Assembly: GCA_021792135.1 (NCBI GenBank)
Contig: JAJYVF010000009.1
Span: 1 to 64,000 of the forward strand
Length of the DNA stretch: 64,000 nucleotides
Reading direction: 5' to 3'
Source: Acidobacteriota bacterium
Lineage (GTDB): Bacteria; Acidobacteriota; Terriglobia; Terriglobales; Acidobacteriaceae
In this document: piece after piece, positions 1 through 9,079 of the stretch
Numbering within the stretch: position 1 is the stretch's first letter
Layout: each line of letters starts with the position of its first letter
The notes under the pieces: generated by a model
What the model was told of the DNA's origin: nothing
Seen by the model: only the letters and a program-made list of their open reading frames with translations
The model's database searches: none
Made by a program: the position numbers and the translations under genes

Positions 1-93
1 GATGCTCTCCATGGTCTCCAGAAACAACTCCCGCCTGCTCTTCCGCCCATGCTTCTCAAAGCTTCCCTGTGAGGCCAATGTTCTCTGTCGCAT
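1..93 (-). CDS. IS5-family transposase, N-terminal 31 codons (partial)
   Basis: Read from the ATG at 93 towards the left edge, the frame gives a start of MRQRTLASQGSFEKHG and continues with RKSRRELFLETMESI. This matches the conserved opening of IS5-group DDE transposases (MRQ.T..., FEK..., RREXFL..M). An AGGGAG sequence lies a few bases upstream of the ATG and can serve as ribosome binding site. Only the N-terminal domain is visible; the catalytic DDE residues would lie outside the window, so I cannot say whether the element is intact. It is transcribed away from the rest of the window. Confidence 0.75.
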   Translation of the reverse strand, partial: MRQRTLASQGSFEKHGRKSRRELFLETMESI

Positions 94-160
94 CGTGCTC
101 CCTATCCACTTACAACTTTATGCAGGCCGGCTGTGGATTTGGATCTTGTGCAGAGGTTCC
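1..160 (-). mobile_element. IS5-family insertion sequence, 5' end only
   Basis: The leftmost 93 bases encode, on the minus strand, a typical IS5-group transposase N-terminus, and the element continues beyond the left edge. Upstream of that start, the minus strand reads GGAACCTCTGCACAA (146-160). I take this as the probable terminal inverted repeat because it lies about 50 bp from the transposase start and resembles IS5-group ends I remember. The other end is outside the window, so neither the repeat nor a target duplication can be confirmed. The outer boundary at 160 is an estimate. Confidence 0.6.
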
Positions 161-439
161 TTTGGGGACCATTGCCTCGATGGCAATTGCGCCTCCGCGC
201 CTCCGCTATCTCGGTCAGCACCCCATCGCCAACGCGCTCACCCACAGGCCGAGCAGCCCCTCGGCAATTCGTCTCGTTTGGAATGTATTTCAGGCAATAC
301 GGACACTCGCCGATGTTCTGCCTCGCACGAAGGCGGGGCGACTCACGGCAGAAAAGAACAACCGCAGACCCTTCCCCTTCGCGTCAGGATGACAGCGCCG
401 GTGGAGTACTTTTAGTGTGCTGATGGGAAATGAGCGCGA
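161..439. other. Non-coding or degraded interval next to the insertion sequence
   Basis: No convincing gene is present. On the minus strand, codons at 264-305 read CPYCLKYIPNETNC, which resembles the first half of a zinc ribbon (C-x2-C then C), but the second pair of cysteines is absent and the frame has no good start. This may be a decayed gene end. At about 363-396 the string ending TTCGCGTCAGGATGACAG resembles a dispersed sequence that I associate with acidobacterial intergenic DNA. Both readings are tentative. Confidence 0.35.
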
Positions 440-1900
440 TCAGCTGGCGCTGATTTCGGGGGTTGGGGTTGCGTGGAAGAGGGCGATCTGTTCGGGCGAT
501 GGGGGCGCGGTAACTGCGCTGGCTACCACTAATCCCAGGAGGGCGGCGATGAGTGCGGGGAAGATGGCGTCGCGGTTGGCGACGGCGGCGGGCAGGTGGT
601 GGTGGATGAAGGATGTGTCCCAGAAGACGGTGACGAAGGTGCCGAGGGCGATGGCGGTGACGGCTCCGGCGGCATTGGCGCGCTTTGAATAAAACGCCGC
701 GAGGATCACCGGTGTGAGCGCGGCGGAGTAGACGGTGTAGGCGTAGAGGGTCTGCGCGAGGACGGACTGCGTGTGCATGGCCTGGTAGAGCGACCAGATG
801 CCGAGCAGGACGACCATCAGGCGGGAGACGATGAGGACGCGCTTGTTGGAGGCTTCGGGAGCGATGTAGCGGACGAAGACATCGTTGATGAGGTTGGTGG
901 CGGGGGAGAAGAGGAAGTTATTCGCCGTGGACATGATCTTGGCGAAGACCGCGCCCATGAGCAGCGCTCCGAGCCACGCGGGCAGGCCGTGGAGGGCGGT
1001 CCAGGCGATGATCTCCCGGGGGCGCTGGGCGACTTCTCCGTGAGGGAAGAGGACGGAGCCGACGACGGCGAGCGCGACGATGACGGTTTCGAGGAGGATG
1101 GTGCCGATGATCCAGCCCACGACGGCGACGCGGGCGTCGCGCTCGGATTTGGCCGAGAAGAACTTCTGATACATGGCCTGGTTGCCGAGCATGAGGAGCA
1201 TGGTGGGGATCATCAACTCCATGGCGCGGATGAAGGTGAAGTCGCCGAGGACTTCGAAGTGGGTGGCGGGGAGGGCGTGGGTGATGGCGGTCCAGCCGCC
1301 GGCGGAATGGATGAGGAAGGGCAGGGCGGCGGACATGGTGATGGTGGCGAGCAGGCCAATGACCACGTCCATGTAGGCCACGGAGGACATGCCGGCGATG
1401 GCGGTGAAGACGATGACGAAGGCCGTGACGATGTAGCGGCCGAGGACGGCGGAGATGACGGTGGGGAAGACGAGATGGAGGATGTCTCCGCCGCCGATGA
1501 GCTGGTAGCTGGTGATGGCGGTGTAGGCGAAGAGGACGGCGATGACGCCGAGGACGCGGGCGGTCTGGCTGTAGCGGGCTTCGAGCAGGTCGGGGATGGT
1601 GAACTGGGCGAATTTGCGGGCGCGGGGGGCGATGAAATAGATGAGCAGGAGGCCGGCCCATCCGCCGCCGGCCTGCCAGAGGGCGGCGAATCCGTGGTGG
1701 TAGGCGTTTTCCGCGCCGCCGAGCAGCGAGCCGGAACCGATCCAGGAGGAGAGCAGGGTGAAGATGAGGACGAAGGCGGGGAGGGTGCGTCCGGCGACGA
1801 GGTAGTCGGCTTTGGTTTTGACGCGGCCGAGGCGGCTGAGGGAGACCACCAGCAGGCTGAGGACGATCACGCCGAGGATGATGGTGTAGAGCGGAGACAT
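440..1900 (-). CDS. Sodium:solute symporter (SSS/SLC5 family)
   Basis: A 486-residue polytopic inner-membrane protein with about 13 hydrophobic segments. The N-terminus MSPLYTIILGVIVLSLL is followed by the SSS hallmark region (ADYLVAGRTLP, then SSWIGSGSLLGGAENAYHHG). Members couple uptake of sugars, amino acids or carboxylates to a sodium gradient; the substrate cannot be read from sequence. The frame is open 54 codons further upstream, but I chose the ATG at 1900 because GGAAAGG lies just before it and the extension would run through a hairpin repeat. It is separated from mltD by that repeat, so the two are probably not one operon. Confidence 0.85.
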   Translation of the reverse strand: MSPLYTIILGVIVLSLLVVSLSRLGRVKTKADYLVAGRTLPAFVLIFTLLSSWIGSGSLLGGAENAYHHGFAALWQAGGGWAGLLLIYFIAPRARKFAQFTIPDLLEARYSQTARVLGVIAVLFAYTAITSYQLIGGGDILHLVFPTVISAVLGRYIVTAFVIVFTAIAGMSSVAYMDVVIGLLATITMSAALPFLIHSAGGWTAITHALPATHFEVLGDFTFIRAMELMIPTMLLMLGNQAMYQKFFSAKSERDARVAVVGWIIGTILLETVIVALAVVGSVLFPHGEVAQRPREIIAWTALHGLPAWLGALLMGAVFAKIMSTANNFLFSPATNLINDVFVRYIAPEASNKRVLIVSRLMVVLLGIWSLYQAMHTQSVLAQTLYAYTVYSAALTPVILAAFYSKRANAAGAVTAIALGTFVTVFWDTSFIHHHLPAAVANRDAIFPALIAALLGLVVASAVTAPPSPEQIALFHATPTPEISAS

Positions 1901-1940
1901 TGGCCTTTCCTTACCGACAGCCTGGGGCAGAAGTCGAGCG

Positions 1941-2030
1941 TTGGTAAAATGCCAACCTCGGGGGCTAAAGCCCAGCTCATTCCGAAGGCATTTGAGGCAC
2001 GGTTGAAGCCGTGCCCCTGCAAAGAGAGCT
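1941..2030. repeat. Two-hairpin intergenic repeat (REP-like)
   Basis: This segment lies between the symporter and mltD. GGGCTAAAGCCC (1962-1973) is a small palindrome. GGCACGGTTGAAGCCGTGCC (1996-2015) forms a perfect 7-bp stem with a 6-base loop. The pairing of a GGGCTAAAGCCC module with a GGCACGG...CCGTGCC module is typical of a dispersed palindromic repeat that I recall from acidobacterial genomes. Only one copy is seen in this window. It could also act as a transcription terminator or mRNA end. Confidence 0.6.
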
Positions 2031-2152
2031 GGTGTTTCCGGGGGCTGCTCACCCGGCCTCACACCGGGCGAAATGGGTCGCGCTCCCCCTGGTGCCCGGC
2101 TGAGTGCGAAACCCCTTCACGAGTGTACGGGAGCAGGGCAGGCGAGCCGGGG

Positions 2153-3967
2153 TCAGCCGTGCTTTTTCTTTCCGGAACGGTGCGAGGCGGAGGCTGATTT
2201 TTTTGTGGAGGCGTGCTTCGCCGCTCTCCGGGCCGAACTCCTCGAGGTGTGGTGGCGGCGCCTGAAGTGACTGGAGGCGTAGATGTGGGCCGGTTCGGCG
2301 ACGTAGAGGCGGCGACCGGGGGTGACTGTGCCGCTCCGCAGGTGGTTCCAGCGGCGGAGCTGCTGGACGGTGACGCCGAAGCGGTCGGCAATGGTGATGA
2401 GGGTATCGCCGCGGCGCGGGCGATAGAGCGCGCTGCGCAGGGCTCCGGAAGCGCTGGCGGGGGCCAGGGGAATGACCAGGGATTCGACACCGGAGAGGTC
2501 GGAGTTGGTGGAAAGCTGATTGACGAAGGCCAGTTCGGAGGGCGAGACATGCCAGGCGTGGGCGACGCTCTCGATGGAGTCGCCGTCGTGGACGGTGTGG
2601 AGACGCCAGTAGCGGCGCTTGTCGAGGGGAATCTCGGCGATTTCGTGCTCGTAGAGCTGGGCGGTGCCGGCGGGCAGGTGCAGCTCAAAGGCGTCGCTGG
2701 GCGGGGTGCTCAGGCGCAGGAGGCTGGGGTTGAGGGCGGAGAGCTCCTGGACGGGCGCGCCCACGATGTCGGAAACGAGGCGGAGGTCGACGGCGTAGTC
2801 AGTGGCGACGGTGTCAGTGACCAGGGGCGGGTCGGGGGTGATGTTGGCCAGGCCGTACTCCTGGGGATTTTTGGCCATGATGGTGACGGCCAGGATGATG
2901 GGGACGTAATTTTTGGTTTCCAGGGGCAGGTTGTTGCGCTTGTAGAGCTCCCAGAAGTCGGCGTAGCCGGTGCGCTGCACGGCCTTCTGGATGTTGCCGG
3001 GGCCCCAGTCATAGGCGGCCATGGCAAGGTACCAGTCGCCCAGTTCGTCGTACATCTTCCTGATCTCGCGGGCGTAGGCCTCGGTGGACTCGAGGGGGTC
3101 GAAGCGCTGGTCGTACCATGCGGTGCGCTCGAGGCCGTAGGTGCCCCAGGGCATGAACTGCCACATGCCGCCGGCGCCGGAACGGGGATTCACGGCCTGG
3201 GGGCGGAAGCCGGATTCGGCGACAGCCTGGTAGATGAGATCCTGGGGCAGGCCGGCTTGGCGGAGGACGCGCTCGATCATGTCCTTGTAACGGCCCATGC
3301 GTTCGAGCGAGGCGACGATGGTGGCATGGCCTTTGGGGCTGTTGCTGAAGAAGTCGATGTAGGCGGCAACGTAATCGTTCATGACCAGGGGCAGGTCGGA
3401 CTGGGTGGTTTTCAGTTCAGCCGTGGCCCGGGCGGTCACGCTGGGATTGGCGGGGGTGGTGATGTTGCCGGCCACATCGACCGGGGAAGGCTCGGCCTGG
3501 GGCGCGAGGCCGTTGCCCTGACGCAGAGCGTCGAGTTCGAGGGTATTGACGCCGTCGACGATGTGGTCGAACTCCTCGGAGAGCGCCTGATCGTTCTTGA
3601 GGTCGCAGTTGCAGCGGAGCATCAGGTCGACGGCATAATCGAAGTTGGAGCGCGCCGAGGCGTAGTGGCCCTGCTGGTAATCGCTGAGGCCGGCGTGGTA
3701 GGCCTTTTCGACGGACGCCATGAGATCGTGGTCGCGCTGGGCGATTGCGGGCGCCAGAGGCGCGGGCTGCGCCGGGGTGACCTGTGGCGGCTCCGGCGTG
3801 CGGGCCTTCTCCGCGGGTGGGGGCTGGGGCGGTTTGGGGGGCAGCGTGGGGGCTGTGGCCTGGGGCTGCGGGCGAGCCTGCGTTCCCTGGTGGGAGGGAC
3901 AGCCGATCAATGCGAGCAGCGCGGCGAAGCCTCCTGCGAGATAAGTCCTGTGAACAGCTGGGCGCAT
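2153..3967 (-). CDS. mltD: Membrane-bound lytic murein transglycosylase D
   Basis: This 604-residue lipoprotein cleaves the MurNAc-GlcNAc bond of peptidoglycan with anhydro-MurNAc formation. The lipobox LIGC puts the lipidated cysteine at residue 23, followed by a proline-rich linker (about 31-75). The SLT domain spans about 225-370, with the catalytic glutamate E251 in YQAVAESGFRP and the motif GAGGMWQFMPWGTYGL. Two LysM peptidoglycan-binding domains follow, at about 457-500 and 515-557. The C-terminus is a very basic Arg/Lys/His/Ser tail (from about 568), which is less usual and may bind anionic polymer. It is transcribed divergently from lepA. Confidence 0.92.
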   Translation of the reverse strand: MRPAVHRTYLAGGFAALLALIGCPSHQGTQARPQPQATAPTLPPKPPQPPPAEKARTPEPPQVTPAQPAPLAPAIAQRDHDLMASVEKAYHAGLSDYQQGHYASARSNFDYAVDLMLRCNCDLKNDQALSEEFDHIVDGVNTLELDALRQGNGLAPQAEPSPVDVAGNITTPANPSVTARATAELKTTQSDLPLVMNDYVAAYIDFFSNSPKGHATIVASLERMGRYKDMIERVLRQAGLPQDLIYQAVAESGFRPQAVNPRSGAGGMWQFMPWGTYGLERTAWYDQRFDPLESTEAYAREIRKMYDELGDWYLAMAAYDWGPGNIQKAVQRTGYADFWELYKRNNLPLETKNYVPIILAVTIMAKNPQEYGLANITPDPPLVTDTVATDYAVDLRLVSDIVGAPVQELSALNPSLLRLSTPPSDAFELHLPAGTAQLYEHEIAEIPLDKRRYWRLHTVHDGDSIESVAHAWHVSPSELAFVNQLSTNSDLSGVESLVIPLAPASASGALRSALYRPRRGDTLITIADRFGVTVQQLRRWNHLRSGTVTPGRRLYVAEPAHIYASSHFRRRHHTSRSSARRAAKHASTKKSASASHRSGKKKHG

Positions 3968-4168
3968 TGGATGGGCACTCTTATTGTATGGCCCGGAGTG
4001 ACGAATCTCCGATGGTAAACTGAGGCTTCCGGCGAACTTCTCGTACCCCGCAGGCTACCCGGCGCTGCGCGGCGTTTTCTCCGGAGTCCCCGGCGCGCGT
4101 GGTGGCGCGATGGGGTGACTTCACCACCCCCCGCGAGCAAAGACAGCTCGCCGGGGACCCGGCTTCGC

Positions 4169-5980
4169 ATGGACAGCAGGCACATCCGCAATTTCGCGAT
4201 CATCGCGCACATCGATCATGGGAAGTCCACGCTCTCGGACCGTCTGCTGGAGCTGACGGGGTCGCTGAGCATGCGGGAGATGCATGCCCAGGTGCTGGAT
4301 GCGATGGACCTCGAGCGCGAGCGGGGGATCACGATCAAGGCGCACTCGGTGCGCATGATGTATCCGGCGAAAAATGGCGAGACGTATCAGCTAAACCTGA
4401 TCGATACGCCGGGACACGTGGATTTTTCCTATGAGGTTTCGCGCTCGCTGGCCTCCTGCGAGGGGGCGCTGCTGGTGGTGGATGCGTCCCAGGGAGTGGA
4501 GGCGCAGACGCTGGCCAATGCGTATCTGGCGATCAATCATGGTCTCGAAATTATTCCCGTCATCAACAAGATCGACCTGCCGAGCGCCGATATTCCGCGC
4601 ACGCAGGAGATGATCGAGCAGGCCGTGGGGCTCGACGCGAAGGAAGCCATTCCGGTGAGCGCGAAGACGGGGCAGGGGGTGCCGGAGATTCTGGAAGCCA
4701 TTGTGCACCGGCTGCCGCCGCCGAAGGGCAACGCCGAAGCACCGCTGCAGGCGCTGATTTTCGACTCGTGGTTCGATCCCTATCGCGGCGTCGTAGTGCT
4801 GGCGCGGGTGGTGAACGGGCGGATGCGGAAGGGCATGAAGATCCGGCTGCTGTCGAACGGGCGGGTCTTCGATGTTGAATCCATGGGGGTGCTGACGCCC
4901 AAGCCGGTGGAGATCGAGGAATTGTCGGCCGGCGAGGTCGGGTTCTTTATCGCGACGATCAAGAATGTCTCCGATACGCGGGTGGGCGATACGGTGACGG
5001 ACGACGCGGATCCGGCTGCGGCGCCGCTGCCGGGCTTTGAAGAGATCAAGCCGATGGTGTTTGCGGGGCTGTACACGGTCGATTCGCATGAGCACACGCT
5101 GCTGCGGGATGCGCTTGAAAAGCTGCAGCTCAATGATTCGTCGTTCTTCTTCGAGCCGGAAAGCTCGGTGGCGCTGGGTTTCGGCTTCCGGTGCGGGTTC
5201 CTGGGGCTGCTGCACATGGAGATTATCCAGGAGCGGCTGGAGCGGGAGTTCGATCTCGACCTGATTACGACGGCGCCGAGCGTGCGGTACAGGATCCATC
5301 GGACGGACGGATCGGTGATCGAGGTCGATAATCCCTCGCGGTGGCCCGATCCCAGCGAGGTGGAGAAGGTCGAGGAGCCGATCATCACGGCGACGATCCT
5401 GACCAACGAGGAGTATGTCGGCGGTATTCTGAAGCTGGTGGAAGAGAAGCGCGGGCGGCAGAAGAATTTCGAGTATGTGTCGGCGACGCGGGTGATGCTG
5501 ACATATGAGCTGCCGCTGAACGAGATCGTGCTGGACTTCTACGACCGGCTCAAGTCGGTGTCGCGCGGATACGCTTCGCTGGACTACCACCTGTCGGGGA
5601 CGTGGGAGTCGCCGATGGTGAAGATGGATATCCTGGTTTCGGGCGAGCCGGTGGATGCGCTGTCAATCATCGTGCACCGCGATTTTGCCTACGAGCGCGG
5701 GCGGGCGCTGGTTTCGAAGATGCGGGAGCTGATCCCGCGGCAGCAGTTCGAGGTGGCGATTCAGGCGGCGATTGGGGCCAAGATAATTGCGCGCGAGACG
5801 GTTTCGGCGCTGCGGAAAAACGTGCTGGCGAAGTGCTACGGCGGAGATATCACCCGCAAGCGCAAGCTGCTGGAGAAACAGAAGGAAGGCAAGAAGCGGA
5901 TGAAGCGGATCGGGAAGGTGGATATTCCGCAGGAAGCTTTCCTGGCGGTGCTGAAGGTGGGCGAGGACACCGGGCGGTAG
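4169..5980 (+). CDS. lepA: Elongation factor 4 (LepA), ribosomal back-translocase GTPase
   Basis: The product is 603 residues, the usual size for LepA. The GTPase motifs are AHIDHGKST (G1), DTPGHVDF (G3) and NKIDLPSA (G4), followed by EF-G-like domains II, III and V and the LepA-specific C-terminal domain ([20 protein letters not shown]). LepA binds stalled or mistranslocated ribosomes. I chose the ATG at 4169 because [20 protein letters not shown] matches the family start; an in-frame GTG at 4115 would add 18 residues without homology. The upstream neighbour mltD is divergent. Confidence 0.96.
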   Translation: MDSRHIRNFAIIAHIDHGKSTLSDRLLELTGSLSMREMHAQVLDAMDLERERGITIKAHSVRMMYPAKNGETYQLNLIDTPGHVDFSYEVSRSLASCEGALLVVDASQGVEAQTLANAYLAINHGLEIIPVINKIDLPSADIPRTQEMIEQAVGLDAKEAIPVSAKTGQGVPEILEAIVHRLPPPKGNAEAPLQALIFDSWFDPYRGVVVLARVVNGRMRKGMKIRLLSNGRVFDVESMGVLTPKPVEIEELSAGEVGFFIATIKNVSDTRVGDTVTDDADPAAAPLPGFEEIKPMVFAGLYTVDSHEHTLLRDALEKLQLNDSSFFFEPESSVALGFGFRCGFLGLLHMEIIQERLEREFDLDLITTAPSVRYRIHRTDGSVIEVDNPSRWPDPSEVEKVEEPIITATILTNEEYVGGILKLVEEKRGRQKNFEYVSATRVMLTYELPLNEIVLDFYDRLKSVSRGYASLDYHLSGTWESPMVKMDILVSGEPVDALSIIVHRDFAYERGRALVSKMRELIPRQQFEVAIQAAIGAKIIARETVSALRKNVLAKCYGGDITRKRKLLEKQKEGKKRMKRIGKVDIPQEAFLAVLKVGEDTGR

Positions 5981-5981
5981 T

Positions 5982-6022
5982 TCCAGGGGTGGCCCTGGAG
6001 CAGATCCAGTCCTTCAGGACTG
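5982..6022 (+). terminator. Paired hairpins downstream of lepA
   Basis: TCCAGGG/CCCTGGA (5982-5988 and 5993-5999) forms a 7-bp stem with a 4-base loop. CAGTCCTTCAGGACTG (6007-6022) forms a second stem-loop. They sit exactly between the convergent ends of lepA and the gene at 6024. There is no long T-run, so efficiency is uncertain; a bidirectional terminator or mRNA 3' end is the likely role. Confidence 0.45.
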
Positions 6023-6023
6023 T

Positions 6024-6434
6024 CTATTTCCAGCTGACCGCCAGCTGCCAGCGCAGCAAACGCTGCGCGGTCTTGCGCAGAACGCGCTCGTATTCCTCCA
6101 GTTCCGAAACCACGGCGGCGGTTTCCGTGCCCAGGGCGGCCGGAGCTTCGCGCAGGAAATCCTGCAGCGTGCAGATGGTGATCAGTCCGTCTTCCGGCGA
6201 GAACCACTGAGGGGGCGGCAGCGTTCTGGCCCATTCAGGATCCCCGGCCCCTTCCTCGAGAAGCAGGGCCATGGAATTCTCGTCGGCAGAGAAGAACTCC
6301 AGAAGGGGCTTGACCCCCAGGCGGAGAGCCAGCTTCTCGAGAGCATCCTCGTTGCGGGCCAGAGCGCGCCCGTTGACGAAGATGTCGAAACCCGGATCCT
6401 CGCCTTCCACCACAATGTACATGGAAGCGCTCAT
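6024..6434 (-). CDS. Conserved hypothetical protein
   Basis: A 136-residue soluble, acidic protein with no signal peptide or membrane segment. It is predicted to be mixed alpha/beta, with an N-terminal strand (MYIVVEGEDP), a helix rich in Leu/Ala, an aromatic stretch (PPPQWFSPEDGL) and a C-terminal helix (about 95-130). I do not recognise the family. It converges on lepA and lies downstream of the pnp terminator region, so it is probably its own transcription unit. The reading frame is well supported by codon bias and length, but the function is unknown. Confidence 0.65.
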   Translation of the reverse strand: MSASMYIVVEGEDPGFDIFVNGRALARNEDALEKLALRLGVKPLLEFFSADENSMALLLEEGAGDPEWARTLPPPQWFSPEDGLITICTLQDFLREAPAALGTETAAVVSELEEYERVLRKTAQRLLRWQLAVSWK

Positions 6435-6590
6435 GGGCGACAGTCTACCTGATTTGGGGATGCCTCGGAGTCCTCAGGGGATGTGTCGTTGCCGGAAGAG
6501 TAAATGATGGCAGAAGGTGACATCCCGGAGCCGGTGACCGGGGATTTCCGTGAAGCGCACCGGTTTGTGCTGCATCCGGGCAGATTTCGA

Positions 6591-6623
6591 GAAAAAGAAG
6601 CCGGGCAGCATGTGCCGCCCGGC
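6591..6623 (-). terminator. Rho-independent terminator of rpsO-pnp
   Basis: On the minus strand, GCCGGGC pairs with GCCCGGC, and an inner GCA/TGC pairing extends the stem. The hairpin is followed directly by TTCTTTTTC. It lies 24 bases after the pnp stop codon (6647), which is the expected position for an intrinsic terminator. Confidence 0.85.
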
Positions 6624-6646
6624 TGGGTGTTTCCCTGCGCTCTTGG

Positions 6647-9079
6647 TTAGGCGCGGCTTCCGCCACCGCCGCCGCTCGGACGCCGTCCGCGGCGCCGGCG
6701 CCGCCGGTTAGCGGGAGCAGGACGCCGTTCCCCCGGTCCCTGGGGCGCAGGCACGCCATCTGCGCGGTTGTAGTTAACCTCTTCGCCCTCCTCGCCTGGT
6801 TCTTCCTCCTCATCGAAGTCTTCGCCGCCTTCGATGGTGATGGTGCTGGCATTCGAGAGAGGCTGACGGTCTTCAGGAGGCGCAGGACGCGGAGGCCGCT
6901 GCTGCTGCGGCGGCGGAGGAGCCGCCGATGCCGCCACGTCGCCGACGGGAGCGCCGGGACCGGCCTCAGACAGCCCCAGCTTCTGGCGCTGCTCCTTCAG
7001 CACGGCTTTGCGCGACAGCTTGATGCGGTTGCCTTCGATACCGAGGACCTTTACCATCACCTGATCGCCTTCGCGCAGTTCGTCCTTGACCTCGCGGACG
7101 CGGTGCTCGGCGATTTCGCTGATGTGCAGCAGGCCGTCGGTGCCGGGGAAGATTTCGACGAAGGCGCCGAATTCCGCAAGGCGAACGACCTTGCCCAGGT
7201 AGATCTTGCCGACCTCGGGCACAGCGGTCAGGTCGTTGATCATGGCCAGCGCCTTCTGCAGGCCTTCCTCGTCGTTGGAGGCCACATTGACACGGCCCGT
7301 GTCGTCGACATCGATCTTGACCTGCGTGGCCTCGATGATGCCGCGGATGGTCTTGCCGCCAGGCCCGATCAGGTCGCGGATCTTGTCGGTGGGGATCTGC
7401 AGGGTGCGGATCTGCGGCGCGAACTTCGACTTCTCGGTCCGCGGCCCGCTCAGCACGGCATCCATGTTGTCCAGCAGGAACATGCGCCCGCGCCGCGCCT
7501 GCTCCAGCGCCTCCCGCATGATCTGCCCGGTGATGCCGCTGATCTTGATGTCCATCTGCAGGGCGGTAATGCCGTTGCGCGTACCGGCGACCTTAAAGTC
7601 CATATCGCCGTAATGATCCTCGGCACCGGCAATGTCGGTCAGGATGGCGTAATCCTCGCCCTCCTTCACCAGCCCCATGGCGATACCGGCCACGGCGGAC
7701 TTCAGCGGGATGCCCGCATCCATCAGCGCCAGGCTGGCGCCGCAGACCGAGGCCATGGACGAAGAGCCGTTCGACTCCAGAATGTCCGACACTACGCGCA
7801 GCGCGTACGGAGACTGCTCAGGGGAGGGAAGCACGGCGCTGATGGCCCGCTCGGCCAGCGCTCCGTGGCCCACTTCGCGGCGTCCCACGCCCGTCATGCG
7901 CCCTACCTCGCCCACCGAGAAGGGCGGGAAATTGTAGTGCAGCATGAAGCTCTTTTTCTGTTCGCCTTCAAAGGTTTCGAGGCGCTGGAAATCATCGGTT
8001 GTGCCCAGTGTGGCGGTGACCAGTGCCTGCGTCTCGCCGCGGGTGAAGAGTGCCGAACCGTGGGTACGGGGCAGCACGCCGACTTCGATCGACAGGGAAC
8101 GAATCTGGTCAAAGGCACGCCGGTCGGGGCGAACCCGTTCATGGGTCACCTGGTCGCGGAAGAGCCGCTCGCGGAGGGTTTCGTAATAGTGGGCGAGCTT
8201 CTTGCGTTCCGCTGCGGCGTTCTCTCCTTCGGGAATCTCCGCCTTCAGCTCATCCTGAATCTGCTTCACGAGCGCATAGCTCTCGAGCTTGGGGTGCGCT
8301 TTGGTGTCCAGCGCGTCCTTCAGCCGCTCGCCGACTTTGGCCTTCAGGGCCTCGTAATAGGAGTTGTCGAACTCCGGCGGCGTGACCTCGCGCTTCTGCT
8401 TGCCGGCGCGCGATGCCAGGTCGTTAATGGCTCCGACAATCTTTTTGATCTGGCCATGGCCGAACTCAATGGCGTCGACGACCACGTCTTCGCTCACCTC
8501 GCTCGAACCGCTCTCGATCATCACGATGCCGTCTCTGGTCCCCACCACCATGATGTTGATGTCGCTGTCGCGGCGCTCCGAGTAGGTGGGATTGACCGTA
8601 AACTCGCCGTTCACACGGCCCACGCGCACCGCGCCCACCGGCCCGCCAAACGGGACATCGGACAGCGCCAGAGCGGCGCTGGCTCCGTTGATGGCGCAGA
8701 CATCGGGATCGTTTTCCTTGTCGGCCGAGAGCACCAGGGCGATGACCTGGGTTTCGTTGCGGAAGCCTTCCGGGAACAGGGGCCGGATCGGCCGGTCGAT
8801 CTGGCGGCTGGTCAGGACTTCACGCTCGCTGGGCCGGCCCTCGCGCTTGATGAATCCGCCGGGAATGCGTCCGCCGGCATAGGCGTACTCGCGATAATCC
8901 ACGGTCAGGGGGAAGAAATCGATGCCTTCTCTGGGGTCCGGAGCGGCCACGGCGGTGGCCAGCACAGCGGTGTCACCCGAGGTGACGAGGGCGGCGCCGG
9001 AGGCCTGTCTGGCCATGCGCCCGGTCTCAAACTGCAGTCGCTTGCCTCCGGCAAGATCGACGGAAACTTCATACTTCAT
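6647..9079 (-). CDS. pnp: Polynucleotide phosphorylase
   Basis: An 810-residue 3'-5' exoribonuclease that phosphorolyses RNA and can add tails; a core component of RNA degradosomes. Two RNase PH-like domains flank the helical PNPase domain (about 1-550), with the catalytic acidic patch around GDMDFKVAGTRNG. A KH domain (about 553-613, with LIGPGGKTIRGI) and an S1 domain (about 623-692) follow. The C-terminal 117 residues are low complexity: Pro/Gln, then an acidic run, then an Arg-rich stretch and Gly repeats. Such a tail is often used for partner or RNA binding. AGAGG precedes the ATG at 9079. It lies downstream of rpsO in the classical order. Confidence 0.97.
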   Translation of the reverse strand: MKYEVSVDLAGGKRLQFETGRMARQASGAALVTSGDTAVLATAVAAPDPREGIDFFPLTVDYREYAYAGGRIPGGFIKREGRPSEREVLTSRQIDRPIRPLFPEGFRNETQVIALVLSADKENDPDVCAINGASAALALSDVPFGGPVGAVRVGRVNGEFTVNPTYSERRDSDINIMVVGTRDGIVMIESGSSEVSEDVVVDAIEFGHGQIKKIVGAINDLASRAGKQKREVTPPEFDNSYYEALKAKVGERLKDALDTKAHPKLESYALVKQIQDELKAEIPEGENAAAERKKLAHYYETLRERLFRDQVTHERVRPDRRAFDQIRSLSIEVGVLPRTHGSALFTRGETQALVTATLGTTDDFQRLETFEGEQKKSFMLHYNFPPFSVGEVGRMTGVGRREVGHGALAERAISAVLPSPEQSPYALRVVSDILESNGSSSMASVCGASLALMDAGIPLKSAVAGIAMGLVKEGEDYAILTDIAGAEDHYGDMDFKVAGTRNGITALQMDIKISGITGQIMREALEQARRGRMFLLDNMDAVLSGPRTEKSKFAPQIRTLQIPTDKIRDLIGPGGKTIRGIIEATQVKIDVDDTGRVNVASNDEEGLQKALAMINDLTAVPEVGKIYLGKVVRLAEFGAFVEIFPGTDGLLHISEIAEHRVREVKDELREGDQVMVKVLGIEGNRIKLSRKAVLKEQRQKLGLSEAGPGAPVGDVAASAAPPPPQQQRPPRPAPPEDRQPLSNASTITIEGGEDFDEEEEPGEEGEEVNYNRADGVPAPQGPGERRPAPANRRRRRRGRRPSGGGGGSRA

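Noticed and set aside
773-2197. Long plus-strand open frame opposite the symporter gene
   Set aside because: Its translation is dominated by Gly, Asp and Glu runs, and it is simply antisense to the well-recognised SSS transporter; in GC-rich DNA such frames stay open by codon bias.
2059-2688. Minus-strand frame overlapping the 3' end of mltD
   Set aside because: It lies in a different frame from the LysM/SLT protein, with Pro/Ser/Thr-rich content and no homology.
4391-5590. Minus-strand frame of 399 codons inside lepA
   Set aside because: It is rich in His, Arg and Gln, typical of an antisense shadow, and conflicts with a strongly conserved gene.
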